The notes under the pieces were generated by a model. That model had not been told where the DNA came from and ran no database searches. It was given only the letters and a program-made list of their open reading frames with translations. From contig CANNZV010000503.1 of the NCBI GenBank assembly GCA_947561585.1, positions 62,001-126,000 on the forward strand: a stretch of DNA of 64,000 bases, given 5' to 3'. Shown here piece by piece: positions 1 through 8,891 of the stretch. The stretch's first letter is position 1, and each line of letters opens with the position of its first letter. The DNA is from Caprella mutica (Eukaryota; Arthropoda; Malacostraca; Amphipoda; Caprellidae). Made by a program: the position numbers and the translations under genes.

Positions 1-474
1 TTAATAACTGATAGAAAAATAGAGAGGATTTAGACAACACTTTACAAGTTTACCAGTTTCTGCATAATCCAGTCTGTATTAAGAGTTAGTGATGAATTCC
101 ACCAACATGTCAGTGGAATTTTTCTCCATTGAAAATAATATTCTGGCAAAGTTGGTGGATTTACAGTTATTTATTCCTAGGTATGTTACCATTAATTTTC
201 GGTGGAAAAATGGGTAAAATGATGGTGGATCAGCCAAATTACTGGAAAATTATGGTTGATTTTTTCAGCTTTTACAAAAAGTCAGTGGAATTTTGTGCAC
301 CAAATACAGACTGGTCTGCATTATGATGATTATGAAAAGACTTTAAAATACTCTCAAAATCATAGCTTTTTTCAAGCAAAGTTGCAAACTTCATAATAGG
401 TACATATAATAATATCAATGTCATAGTTATATAAGAGCAAATAAAATAAAATAAAAATCAATTGAATAACTTAC
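1..474. other. UQCR10 intron side, AT-rich, no exon found
   Basis: This stretch lies downstream of the UQCR10 exon on its coding (minus) strand and should be the start of its intron. I looked for the expected C-terminal exon, which in the family encodes a lysine-rich GKLWKDIK-like tail, and did not see it, so it is probably beyond the left edge. The motif GTCAGTGGAATTTT occurs twice, at 109 and 281, within a loosely repeated GTGGA-rich segment. Short open frames here have no recognisable family. Confidence 0.5.
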
Positions 475-615
475 GTTAGGATTATTCGCTTCCCAGAAGT
501 AATTTCCAGCTCCTTCGGTGGCTGCTTCAAAAACGAAAGCCGAGACGAAGATCACACCTACGAATGTGGTGGTCTTTTTGTACAGATTGTGATATAAGAA
601 TTTAGCAATACCCAT
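475..615 (-). CDS. Cytochrome b-c1 complex subunit 9/10 (UQCR10, fly 'ox'), first coding exon
   Basis: UQCR10 is a small single-pass subunit of mitochondrial respiratory complex III in the inner membrane; the family is about 55-65 residues long. This exon encodes the first 47 residues. It has the family's short basic start (MGIAKFLYHNLYKKTTTF), then a transmembrane segment at about residues 17-34 (VGVIFVSAFVFEAA) where relatives have a (R/K)(R/K)TSTF...FFERA pattern. The start ATG (613-615) has A at -3 and G at +4. The exon ends exactly at a good donor (GTAAGT on the minus strand, 474-469) in phase 0. The missing part is the lysine-rich C-terminal tail, about 12-15 residues, which should lie left of the window. 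There is no sign of decay. The family call rests on the N-terminal pattern plus the length. Confidence 0.85.
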
Positions 616-1141
616 TGTGAAATTTGGCAGGGAACTAGTTACTTATTTAATATTAATCAGCTGTTCATCAAAAGAGTTGCAAATTTGCGAGAAATGAAAA
701 CAGACAGACGGTAAGAGAGTGTTGCCTGACAATGTTGCCACTTTTGAAGGTATTACCTGAACAGTACTTAGCGGTAATTATATATATTAAACTTTATTAA
801 ATTAATCAATGTCCATAATAACTGTAATAGTGAAGCACAATTTCTAATTCGAATCAGTATCAATAATATATTTCGAAACAATAGAATATTTATGCTTTGA
901 AAATAAAGTGTGGTAGCTGGCCAGTATAGGTACACTGTAACACACATTAAACTTTCATTCGAACCATATTGATATGTAATATATTATATATGTAATGTTG
1001 TGTATACTTATAATAATTCGGCTCTAATTGTTATTCATTGCCCATCAATGGTTATAAACTTACAATTGCATTGAATAATGGATATATGGGTAATCAAAAT
1101 AATATATTTGATAAATTTATACTTGGGGGTAAATATTGGTT
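616..1141. other. 5' flank of UQCR10, no gene
   Basis: AT-rich sequence upstream of the minus-strand UQCR10 start. The 5' UTR and promoter should lie here. I see no clear TATA box or initiator that fixes the transcription start, and no other gene. Confidence 0.4.
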
Positions 1142-1463
1142 GGGGTACGGTCAAGAGCCCCCCTAGGTCATAAGCACCTCCGGTCACGAGCCCCCTCCCT
1201 GTTTTTTTAATCCTTATTTACCTAGTTAAACAAATGAAGAACTACTTAGATAGAAATAACTGAGAGTTGCTAATGTAGTTTGTTGTACTGCACACTTCAC
1301 GATTGTTTAATGACCTGGCAGGGGGTTGGTTTCGGGGGGCAGCACGCCCCCAGATATACATATATTTCATGTCTAATCAGTAATGAACTACAACAGTATC
1401 ATAGGTAAATAAGGATTTAAAAACATGGAGGCTCGTGACCGGGAGGGCTTATGACCTACACCC
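1142..1463. mobile_element. Foldback-like element, copy FB1 (complete)
   Basis: A 322-bp element with inverted ends. The left arm has GGTCATAAGCACCTCC and GGTCACGAGCCCCC motifs followed by AATCCTTATTTACCT. The right arm is the reverse complement (AGGTAAATAAGGATT, then GGCTCGTGACCGGGAGG, then GGCTTATGACCTACACCC). The core has GTTTGTTGTACTGCACACTT and TTTAATGACCTGGCAGGGGG, both shared with copies near 3.0, 3.3, 39.1 and 48.8 kb. No open frame of note, so it is non-autonomous. The near-identical left start (GGGGTACGGTCAAGAGCC) recurs at 48737, which fixes the left boundary. Confidence 0.75.
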
Positions 1464-2449
1464 GCATTCGTCATGTAATTTAAAGTTTTTCTTAATTTTC
1501 CGTTCGTATAAGAATTAAGCTATAGGGATATAACTAAATAATGATTTAGTTGTATTCCTACAAACAACGGTCTGTCGATTCGATATCCCAGCAATCGAAT
1601 AGATATACGTTGTTTATAAGGTTTTTAATTATTTTCCAGCATCGAAAGCCTATAGCCTCCATCTGGTTCTCCAAAACTGTTCCAAGAATTTCCCCACCCT
1701 ATATGCCAATGTAAGTTCCGAGGATATCATGGTTACCAATTACAACAAAAGTTAAATATTACTTAAATATTATTTTCTTAAATGACTGAAAATGTGAAAC
1801 CAACCGATACCGATCGGAACTTAGCCAATTTTTTGGCTTTAAGTACCTCGGACTGCCAAAATATACGATCCAAAAACACCGACTCCATCCTAACTCTCAT
1901 ATGATCATTGTATCACATTTAAGGAGACAATATATTCATTAAATTAAAGGTACTACGTTTTATGCACCGACGTATTCTCCATTTAACAATCTAAAATATG
2001 TTCTGTCAAATTCTAACAATTACAAACACGTTCTAACAATAACAAACTGGTTCCAACAAATTTATTACAGTCCACAAAAAGGTTCCTATGAATTATTATA
2101 TATTACTAATTAGTAATTACACCAACCAAATTTCAAATTATCACATCATTCTCCAATTCTAATTATTTGTTCTAAATACATCGCCTCAAAATAAAAAGTT
2201 ATGGGATAAATTATTGTGAAAATGGTAATCTGAAGACTGTGAAATTTAAATTATAGATAATTAAGATTTCTTGTATTTCAATAAAATCTTAAATTTTCGA
2301 TCCAAAGGATTAAAATAAAAGTCATTGTTTTTAGATACAAAATATTGTATGGAATGTTTGAGTAGCTACACAGAGGAGGAAACTTCACTGCAAAACACAA
2401 GATGCATCTCTTTTCGGAGTCTTGGATCTGAAACAGAAAAAATATATTA
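1464..2449. other. AT-rich intergenic, one MITE, no gene
   Basis: Apart from the hairpin MITE at 1709-1826, I see only AT-rich sequence. Several short CAAATTCTAACAAT-like direct repeats lie at about 2000-2060. No open frame is supportable. Confidence 0.4.
1709..1826. mobile_element. GGGTAAGTT-family hairpin MITE, diverged copy
   Basis: Left end GTAAGTTCCGAGGATATC. Right end has ATGACTGAAAATGTGAAACC and ATCGGAACTTAG, which are the reverse complement of the family's inverted end. More diverged than the copies at 8678 and 53140. Confidence 0.6.
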
Positions 2450-2683
2450 GAGTTATGAAGGACCTGAGTTATGAAGGACCTGAGTAATGAAGGACCTGAG
2501 TAATGAAAGACCTGAGTTATGAAGCACCTGAGTTATGAAGGACCTGAGTAATGAAAGACCTGAGTTATGAAGGACCTGAGTTAAGAAGGACCTGAGTAAT
2601 GAAGGACCTGAGTAATGAAAGACCTGAGTTATGAAGGACCTGAGTTAAGAAGGACCTGAGTTATGAAGGACCTGAGTTATGAA
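2450..2683 (+). repeat. 16-bp minisatellite (GAGTTATGAAGGACCT)
   Basis: About 14 to 15 copies of a 16-bp unit, with TTATGA, TAATGA and TTAAGA variants. The same motif appears in both orientations at 2795-2850 (GAGTTATGAA and TTCATAACTC), directly before a foldback core. The array therefore looks like the terminal minisatellite of that element. Confidence 0.85.
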
Positions 2684-2755
2684 ATAGTTTTCTATGTTTA
2701 AATTATAGAAAATGATATACGTCAAGAATTTCGTCATAGTTATCCCTCATTAACC

Positions 2756-2785
2756 ATAGTTTTCTATGATATCATAGAAAACTAT
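2756..2785. repeat. 30-bp perfect palindrome
   Basis: A perfect palindrome with arms ATAGTTTTCTATGAT. It lies between the 16-bp array and the FB2 core. It could extrude as a hairpin or mark the fold point of an element end. Confidence 0.8.
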
Positions 2786-2959
2786 CTAGTGCACCCGAGA
2801 TATGAAGTGGCTCTGAGTTATGAAATAACCAACACTTCATAACTCAGAAGTTTCACTAAATCATTAAGTAGATAAAATTATCATATTAATTACTTAGACG
2901 AAATATACTAATTTTATATTATTTGTACATAACATAAAATTTACAAACATTGTTATTAT

Positions 2960-3265
2960 TCATTAATCCAACACTTTTGCTGTTTATTTCTGACTTAACA
3001 TCAAATAGCTATATGTATAACGGGGGCCAGGTCATTAAATAATCATCAAGTGTACGTGCAGTACAACAAACTAGCGGATACAACACTACATTGAGATTGC
3101 GTCACTGTAATTAATATTAGAGATAAAATAAAATTAGACAGGAATATAACATTATATAAATGTAAGAAAGAGAAAATTACTTCATTATGTAAATTAGTTA
3201 TTTCTGCTTTTATTTAACAGGAGATTTGAGCGGAAAATTCGGTCTCAGAATTTCAGTTTAGAAAC
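2960..3265 (-). mobile_element. Foldback-like core, copy FB2 (reverse orientation)
   Basis: Relative to FB1 the core lies on the minus strand: AGGTCATTAAATAATCATCA, then CAGTACAACAAACTAGCGG, then an AT-rich stretch with TTAGAGATAAAATAAAATTAG. The copy at 39066-39570 has the same order. The 16-bp array at 2450-2683 is probably its left end. No matching right-hand array was seen. Confidence 0.6.
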
Positions 3266-3294
3266 TTTCAGTTTGAGGTATAAATATAACTCAT

Positions 3295-3412
3295 CAGATA
3301 GATGTATCGGGGGACGTGCCGCCCCCAAGCTCCCCCTGCCAGATCATTAAACAATCATGAAGTGTGCAGTACAACAAACTAGCAGGTACAACAAACTAAA
3401 TAACGGCCATTA
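3295..3412 (-). mobile_element. Foldback-like core fragment, copy FB3
   Basis: Fragment with CGGGGGACGTGCCGCCCCC, AGATCATTAAACAATCATGA and CAGTACAACAAACTAGCAGG, homologous to the middle of FB1 and FB4. It ends just beyond the in-frame stop of the last recognised RASD-like exon, so it may contribute to that gene's 3' region. Confidence 0.6.
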
Positions 3413-3661
3413 GGTTGAGGGTTTCAAAATAATCTCCAATATATTCCAAGACCGAACTTTCCAGACCGAATAACAATCAAGAGCCTGTGTTACACTGTAG
3501 CACTCCAGTCCACACCTCAATAGCAGCAGGTCCGTTCCAATGGAGGGCCTCCTAGCATCAGGAGCCACTACTCCATAGGCTTCACTAAGTCTCCTCCTAA
3601 TGGAGAGAGAGGACTTGCTCTTGTCCATGGGCCTCAGCGTGAGAGGGTGGGGGGACCTTGT
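3410..3661 (-). CDS. RASD/Rhes-like Ras GTPase, C-terminal-region exon
   Basis: Fifth and most downstream exon recognised for this gene. It begins in phase 0 after a good acceptor (CTCTCCCCCACAG on the minus strand) and joins in phase to the exon at 3895-4024. It encodes a basic serine-rich linker and then SLSIRRRLSEAYGVVAPDAR and RRPSIGTDLLLLR. The second block matches the conserved tail of vertebrate RASD1 and Rhes, where a (D/E)A(F/Y)G(I/V)VAP-ARRPS--(S/T)DL pattern precedes the CAAX end. Homology stops at about 3516, where the minus strand has a possible donor (GAG|GTGTGG). Reading on instead gives 34 unrelated residues to a stop at 3410. The expected C-terminal CAAX motif is in neither reading, so a further downstream exon is likely. 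Strong for the conserved block, uncertain for the 3' end. Confidence 0.75.
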   Translation of the reverse strand, partial: TRSPHPLTLRPMDKSKSSLSIRRRLSEAYGVVAPDARRPSIGTDLLLLRCGLECYSVTQALDCYSVWKVRSWNILEIILKPST

Positions 3662-3750
3662 CTGTGGGGGAGAGGGGAGAGATAACAATGTATATTAATT
3701 AGCGCAATAGTGAAACAACTATATTATTGAGGCCCTGTAGCCCTAATATC

Positions 3751-3868
3751 ATTTCTGTCGGTCAGTTTCGGTCATATAAGAAAAAAACTATATAATATAC
3801 CTATATATAATTATTATTATATTGCTTATATGACCGAAAATGTGAAACCGACCGACAATTTATAAGTT
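3751..3868. mobile_element. GGGTAAGTT-family hairpin MITE inside a 233-bp intron
   Basis: Inverted arms TCGGTCATATAAGAAAAAA and TGCTTATATGACCGAAAATG, with a right end GTGAAACCGACCGACAATT. It fills much of the intron between the exons at 3895-4024 and 3410-3661. The outer ends are worn compared with other copies. Confidence 0.6.
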
Positions 3869-3894
3869 AATTGAGTATTCAGCCCATTTCTCAC

Positions 3895-4024
3895 ATAAAC
3901 TTGCTCTTCATTTTCCTCCACATGTTCCGTTGCGTCGCTGAGTGTTTCTTTGGTGTAGAAGGTAGTGTCGGACCTGACGGAGCGATACGACGCCAGCGCC
4001 GGCACACCTTTTGATGCTGATAAA
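3895..4024 (-). CDS. RASD/Rhes-like Ras GTPase, variable-linker exon
   Basis: Placed by splice logic. On the minus strand a pyrimidine-rich acceptor (CTCTCTCAGCCCTAACAG) opens the exon in phase 2, which matches the GG left by the exon at 5041-5226. The donor TAT|GTGAGA closes it in phase 0, which matches the start of the next exon. The 130 nt encode 43 residues, including SKGVPALASYRSVRSDTTF and an acidic end (EHVEENEEQVY). This lies between the GTPase fold and the conserved C-terminal block, a segment that varies among family members, so there is no sequence family to confirm it. Confidence rests on the two splice sites and the matching phases. Confidence 0.6.
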
Positions 4025-4037
4025 CTGTTAGGGCTGA

Positions 4038-4160
4038 GAGAGGTATGGTGGGGGCATGGGAGATTAAGGGGGGCAACCACCCCTTGGATGGAGAGGTATG
4101 GTGGGGGCATGGGAGATTAAGGCGGGCAACCACCCCTTGGATGGAGAGGTATGGTGGCGA
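4038..4160 (+). repeat. 53-bp tandem repeat, about 2.3 copies
   Basis: The unit contains GAGAGGTATGGTGGGGGCAT and CAACCACCCCTTGGATG. It lies in the RASD-like intron immediately upstream of the acceptor of the 3895-4024 exon. A GGTAGTTAAGGTGGGG-like sequence near 22215 is vaguely similar. Confidence 0.8.
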
Positions 4161-4290
4161 GATTGGTAATTAGCTACTCTTGTTGTTACTTAATTCACAT
4201 TTTATGGGGATCGAAACCCTTCAGAATTTTTATTGATTAATAATCTAAAGAATTCTGAAAAGGGTATGTTTTTATTTATCCTAAAATTTA

Positions 4291-4444
4291 GCTGGACGGA
4301 GTGCCTAAAAAGCATCCGGTACTGCCCGGTAGTTTCTAGTACCGCATAGTAGCTACATGATAATTTATATCATTGGGTGAATGGTTATTGGTAATGAACA
4401 TTTTAGATGGTTAACGCTTTTGGACGCTTTTTAGGCACACCGGC
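4291..4444. mobile_element. 154-bp MITE with TA target duplication
   Basis: Inverted ends GCTGGACGGAGTGCCTAAAA and, on the other strand, GCCGGTGTGCCTAAAAAGC, flanked on each side by TA. TA duplication and short TIRs fit a mariner/Tc1-type non-autonomous element. It lies in the RASD-like intron between 4025 and 5040. No other copy is in the window. Confidence 0.65.
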
Positions 4445-5040
4445 TATGGGCAACAAAATAAGAGTTTTATTTAGAAAACGAATATTTTAGGGGTAACTTC
4501 AACGCTTTTATCAGCTTCACATTTTCACTTGAGAGACGACAAAAGGATTCATACGAAAGAAGAGTTGTTTCAATATATAACATTGATGTATCTGAAATTG
4601 AAAGTTTATTCTAGAAGTTATATTTGAAAAAAAATTTCTTTGGAAAACCGTATATTTGGCACATTTTTCAAATTCTTTAGCTTTATTTTTTTTCCTATTC
4701 TGATATATGAAAATACTCAATTTTATATTATAGAGCACCTCTTTCAAAGAAGCCCTGCCTGCTACCTCTCTACAACAAAAAAAAAGCGTCAATCATCTCA
4801 ACACATAAGTCTTCAGGAGAGGCAGAAACATCTCTACCATCAGGTCATCACGCTCTAGAATGATGTGTCACTTAATCAAGCAAGCATTCACTTGTCACTT
4901 GGACAAGTGAATTATTTCTTATTGGAGCCTAGAGTAGAGGGGTGGTTGGCTTCCCCCCAAATTCTACCCCCACACTTACTCCCCCATTAACCTCCGCCGT
5001 TTTAGACGATTTCTTCTTCTTCAATTTTTGGCTTACTCAC

Positions 5041-5226
5041 CCTAATTGTTCTGGCTGTACTTTCTTGTGTTTCGTCGGACACATTTCCATAGGGAGGTTA
5101 GCGAGGGAAAAAAGTTGGTAGAAGAGATCGTCCACATGCGCGTTCTTTTTGGCCGATGTCTCGACGTAGGAACAACATGTCATCGACGAGACAAGAGACA
5201 GCACTGACGAACTCGGCACACAACGT
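5041..5226 (-). CDS. RASD/Rhes-like Ras GTPase, G5 exon
   Basis: Third exon recognised. On the minus strand the acceptor TTTTTTTGCAG opens it; one base completes an Arg codon begun in the exon at 7102-7258. The protein then runs to YVETSAKKNAHVDDLFYQLF and SLANLPMEMCPTKHKKV. ETSAK is the G5 guanine-binding motif. The following (L/F)F-(L/F)A-LP-EM-P--H-(K/R)V pattern is diagnostic of the RASD1/Rhes (Dexras) branch rather than other Ras proteins. It ends at a consensus donor (GG|GTGAGT) in phase 2. The stretch before G5 (CVPSSSVLSLVSSMTCC) is serine-rich where relatives are usually acidic; the frame is still open, so I read it as divergence. Confidence 0.85.
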
Positions 5227-5292
5227 CTGCAAAAAAAGGAATGATGCTAAAAACGTTAAAAAGTCATTCGGAATAAAACGGACTATAAATAT

Positions 5293-6306
5293 CTCAATGT
5301 ATCCACATTAACTCTCTCACTGTATCCATGTATCCACATTAACTCTCTCACTGTATCCATGTATCCACATTAACTCTCTCACTGTATCCATGTATCCACC
5401 TTAACTCTCTCACTGGTATACATCTATCCACCTTAACTCTCTCACTGGTATCCATGTATCCACATTAACTCTCTCACTGTATCCATGTATCCACATTAAC
5501 TCTCTCACTGTATCCATGTATCCACATTAACTCTCTCACTGTATCCATGTATCCACATTAACTCTCTCACTGTATCCATGTATCCACATTAACTCTCTCA
5601 CTGTATCCATGTATCCACCTTAACTCTCTAACTGGTATCCATGTATCCACATTAACTCTCTCACTGTATCCATTTATCCACATTAACTCTCTCACTGTAT
5701 CCATGTATCCACATTAACTCTCTCACTGTATCCATGTATCCACATTAACTCTCTCACTGTATCCATGTATCCACATTAACTCTCTCACTGTATCCATGTA
5801 TCCACATTAACTCTCTCACTGTATCCATGTATCCACCTTAACTCTCTAACTGGTATCCATGTATCCACATTAACTCTCTCACTGTATCCATGTATCCACA
5901 TTAACTCTCTCACTGTATTCATGTATCCACATTAACTCTCTCACTGTATTCATGTATCCACATTAACTCTCTCACTGTATTCATGTATCCACATTAACTC
6001 TCTCACTGTATTCATGTATCCACATTAACTCTCTCACTGTATTCATGAATCCACATTAACTCTCTCACTGGTATACATCTATCCACCTTAACTCTCTCAC
6101 TGTATCCATGTATCCACATTAACTCTCTCACTGGTATACATCTATCCACCTTAACTCTCTCACTGTATCCATGTATCCACATTAACTCTCTCACTGTATC
6201 CATGTATCCACCTTAACTCTCTCACTGTATCCATGTATCCACATTAACTCTCTAACTGGTATCCATGTATCCACATTAACTCTCTCACTGTATCCATGTA
6301 TCCACA
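5293..6306 (+). repeat. 31-bp minisatellite, about 33 copies, intronic
   Basis: The unit contains TATCCACATTAACTCTCTCA. Variants differ by CACCTT for CACATT, GGTATACATC for GTATCCATG, or TATTCATG. The variants cluster (TTCATG units at about 5918-6050), as expected from local unequal exchange. It lies in the RASD-like intron between exons 7102-7258 and 5041-5226. The open frame on the minus strand is a by-product of the repeat. Confidence 0.95.
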
Positions 6307-6426
6307 CATTTCTCAGTCGCTTATAAACGTCACAATAATATTTTCTCACTAAAATCTCTCGATGTTACGTCGGATTAACGTCAAGCGGACGGAAAATAGA
6401 AATACATTCGTAATATTCCAATACTA

Positions 6427-6607
6427 GGGTACGTTCACCGCCAGGTATCATGGGTACCTGCAGGTATCCATGATACATGAATAGATAGCATCCATGATAC
6501 AGGTATCATGGATGCCAACTAAAATAACAGGTTAAACTGTGAAAATTACAAATGTTTCTCGTATATGATCGATAATGTGCAACTGTCCGATAACTCGGAA
6601 CTTACCC
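6427..6607. mobile_element. GGGTAAGTT-family MITE with rearranged middle
   Basis: Starts TA|GGGTACGTTC and ends TCGGAACTTACCC|TG. The outer right arm (ATCGATAATGTGCAACTGTC, then CGATAACTCGGAAC) matches the family. The middle is replaced by overlapping palindromes of GGTATCATGG, CCATGATACA and GGTACCTGCAGGTA. Confidence 0.65.
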
Positions 6608-7101
6608 TGTAGTCTAAATTCTAATTATTTGGATGTTAATAAAATAAAATAATTATAGAAATAAATTGCAATTGAATTAAAGTTTTAAATTGAAAAAACC
6701 CTTTCAGTCACCGTGGTTAGTACTAAAAATGTGCTTTGACTGAAGATCTAACCACCTAGCATAATAATGCACTAGGGTACATATAAAGTGCATAATTAGC
6801 ACTCACCCTTCAGTTGTACACAGTGTCAGTGAGAGAGGGTACAATCATTGCTTCCGACATGAAAAGGCGTGGTTGGTCCGACTAACCACCTCATATACAT
6901 ATATGAAATGTTTATAGTCTATTAAAAACCGAAGTAACGTAGTTTCAACCATAAAAATTAAAAAAAATGCATTAACGTTAGTCAGAAATATGTTACGGTG
7001 ACTAGTCTGACTAACCACTATTTTGTACCTCGTACAAAAAGGCTGAATCAGCAAATATTTTTTTTGGCGTTTATAATCCATTTACAAATAACACCCCCTA
7101 C
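6608..7101. other. Intronic AT-rich sequence
   Basis: RASD-like intron with no element or exon that I can support. The sequence GACTAACCACT/GGTTAGT occurs several times (about 6715, 6876, 7007). Confidence 0.4.
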
Positions 7102-7258
7102 CTGTTGAGGTCGCACTTATTCCCCGCTATGACGATAGGTACCCTGGGCATGAGATCTTTCTTCCGCTGCTTCGTCTCGATGATCTCCGTGCGCAACCGC
7201 ATGACGGCGTCGAAAGAATCCGCACTGTCGATGCTGAAGACGAGCAGAAAGAGATCAC
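7102..7258 (-). CDS. RASD/Rhes-like Ras GTPase, G4 exon
   Basis: Second exon recognised. The minus-strand acceptor CTCCCCCCAG opens it with GT, completing a Gly codon (the LTG|D join) begun in the exon at 17144-17301. It encodes DLFLLVFSIDSADSFDAV, then LRTEIIETKQRKKDL, then VPIVIAGNKCDLN. The last block carries the NKxD G4 guanine-specificity motif. RASD1 has the same order (VFxxD--DSF--V--LR--I--TK, then P-VI-GNK-D). It ends at donor CAG|GTAGGG in phase 2. It contributes strands and helices beta4 to beta5 of the G domain. No stop or frameshift; GC content is far above the flanking intron, as expected for a constrained exon. Confidence 0.9.
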
Positions 7259-7799
7259 CTGGGGGGAGAAGGCTAATTTAGTAGAAGGTCATTCAGAAGA
7301 AATACAGTAGACGAAAACCTCTTTTCAAACCAGGTGTGTGGAGTGTCTACAACCGCGGCATGGAAGATCTGCCCCGTACCACTAATGCAAGTGAAGGGGG
7401 GTACAGAGCGATACACAGCTAGACTCAATGTCGTCATCCTAATATTTTAAATTCACACATATAATAAAATTGGAGCAAGGTCACGTTGAAAATGAATTTA
7501 GTCGTATAAATAACAAAAATCAAGACTGCACTAAAAAAAGTAAGGTATGTGCAATCAAATTGGACCTTTTCAACAATTATCCATCCTTGGTAAAGTTTAA
7601 AGTAAAGTTTAAACATTAGATATGTTACATCATATGCATGTATTGCTTTTATACACAAAGGCAAAATCTTAATACTCTGGGATATATCTCAGTCCGTTTT
7701 ATCCGAGTCTACTATTTTAACTGAATTGAAGACAATTGCTACTGTAATAACAAAGTAACACTTCATTATTGAGTCTGCTGTACAATTTTTTATGGGCTC
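7259..7799. other. Intron with a short GC-rich segment of unknown nature
   Basis: Mostly AT-rich. A GC-richer part at about 7325-7440 reads openly on the minus strand (SGTGQIFHAAVVDTPHTWF at its centre). It lacks splice sites that would fit the RASD-like gene and does not match the G-domain sequence expected between the flanking exons. It may be a fragment of a dispersed repeat. Confidence 0.35.
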
Positions 7800-8105
7800 A
7801 TTTGTCCTGGGTTCAATTGTCCCGGTTCCAATTACCCTGGGCTCAATTGTTCCGGTTTCAATTGTCTTGGGCTCAATTGTTCCGGTTTCAATTGTCCTGG
7901 GCTCAATTGTCCTTGGTTTAATTGTCCTGTAATCAATTGTCCCGGGCTCAATTTCCCTGGGTTTAATTGTTCTGGTTTCAGTTGCCCTGGGTTCGATTGT
8001 TCCGGTTTCGGTTGCCCTGGGTTCAATTGTCCCGGGCTCAATTATTCTGGTTTCAGTTGCCCTGGGTTCAATTGTCCAAGGCTCAGTTGCCCTGGGTTCA
8101 ATTGT
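7800..8105 (-). repeat. 15-bp minisatellite, about 20 copies, intronic
   Basis: Unit about TCAATTGTCCTGGGC with GGTTC and GGTTT variants. Because the period is 15, the minus strand stays open as a five-residue TIEPR-type repeat; that is a consequence of the period, not evidence of a protein. Confidence 0.85.
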
Positions 8106-8677
8106 GAGTCCAAGAGTTCTGAGGCACCAAAGAGAGTTCAACTGGTGGGGGAAATGTATATCCCCCGGTGGAAAGTGTGTCTGTAATCGTTATTACTAGA
8201 GTTGTGACAATATGCTTTTAAAATCATAGATTCTGAAAATATTATAGACAGAGAGAATTAAAGAGTATTGAATGCGGTATTCGATACCATTTCATTTCGT
8301 CTGTGATATTCTTAAGATATATGATTTTAAAAGCATATTGTCACAACCCTAGTTATAACTAACAGTCAACACGTGGGCCAAAATGATCCAACTTGAATTA
8401 AATTAAAATTGAATTTCAAAGCCATGTGCATCGAAAAACATCGAAACTAAAACAATTTATTAATTAATTTCAAAATCAAGATTCATATTAATTGCTAAAG
8501 TCGTAACGATTCTTTTAAAGAAATTAGTTAGATGAGTTCATTAGATAATTAATTCGATATTAAATATACACGAACAGTAGCGTGCGATTAAATACATTAA
8601 AAAGATACAATGATAAAATACAGAGTTTGCATTTTATATTAATTGCTGACTAGACAAAACGTGACAATGATATGATA
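8106..8677. other. Intronic AT-rich sequence with one inverted repeat pair
   Basis: TTGTGACAATATGCTTTTAA at about 8191 has an inverted partner TTTTAAAAGCATATTGTCAC at about 8325, so about 165 bp could be a small hairpin element. Nothing else is recognised. Confidence 0.5.
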
Positions 8678-8891
8678 GGGTAAGTTACGAATTATCGGTC
8701 AGTACTACATCTTCGGTCATATAAGAAAAAACAATATAAAAATTGTTATTATTACACAGTGCTATCTAATACTTCTGCAAACCCGGGTTTGCAGAAGTAT
8801 TAGATAGCACTGTGTAATAATAACAATTTTTATATCGGATTTTCTTATATGACCGAAGATGTAGTACTGACCGATAATTCGTAACTTATCC
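8678..8891. mobile_element. GGGTAAGTT-family MITE with a 100-bp perfect palindrome
   Basis: Flanked by TA duplications (8676-8677, 8892-8893). The ends GGGTAAGTTACGAATTATCG and CGATAATTCGTAACTTATCC are inverted repeats. The centre (8736-8835) is a perfect palindrome around CCCGGG at 8783-8788. The copy at 53140 has the same ATTATTACACAGTGCTAT arm but lacks most of the central inverted duplication. Confidence 0.9.

Noticed and set aside
1..474. Second exon of UQCR10 within the left edge
   Set aside because: No minus-strand GKLW-like coding sequence after an acceptor; the exon is probably outside the window.
5293..7101. Regulatory role for the intronic 31-bp array
   Set aside because: No recognisable factor site in the unit and no evidence beyond its position in an intron.
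7689..8141. 150-codon TIEPR-repeat protein on the minus strand
   Set aside because: It is the 15-bp minisatellite read in frame, inside an intron of a gene on the same strand.
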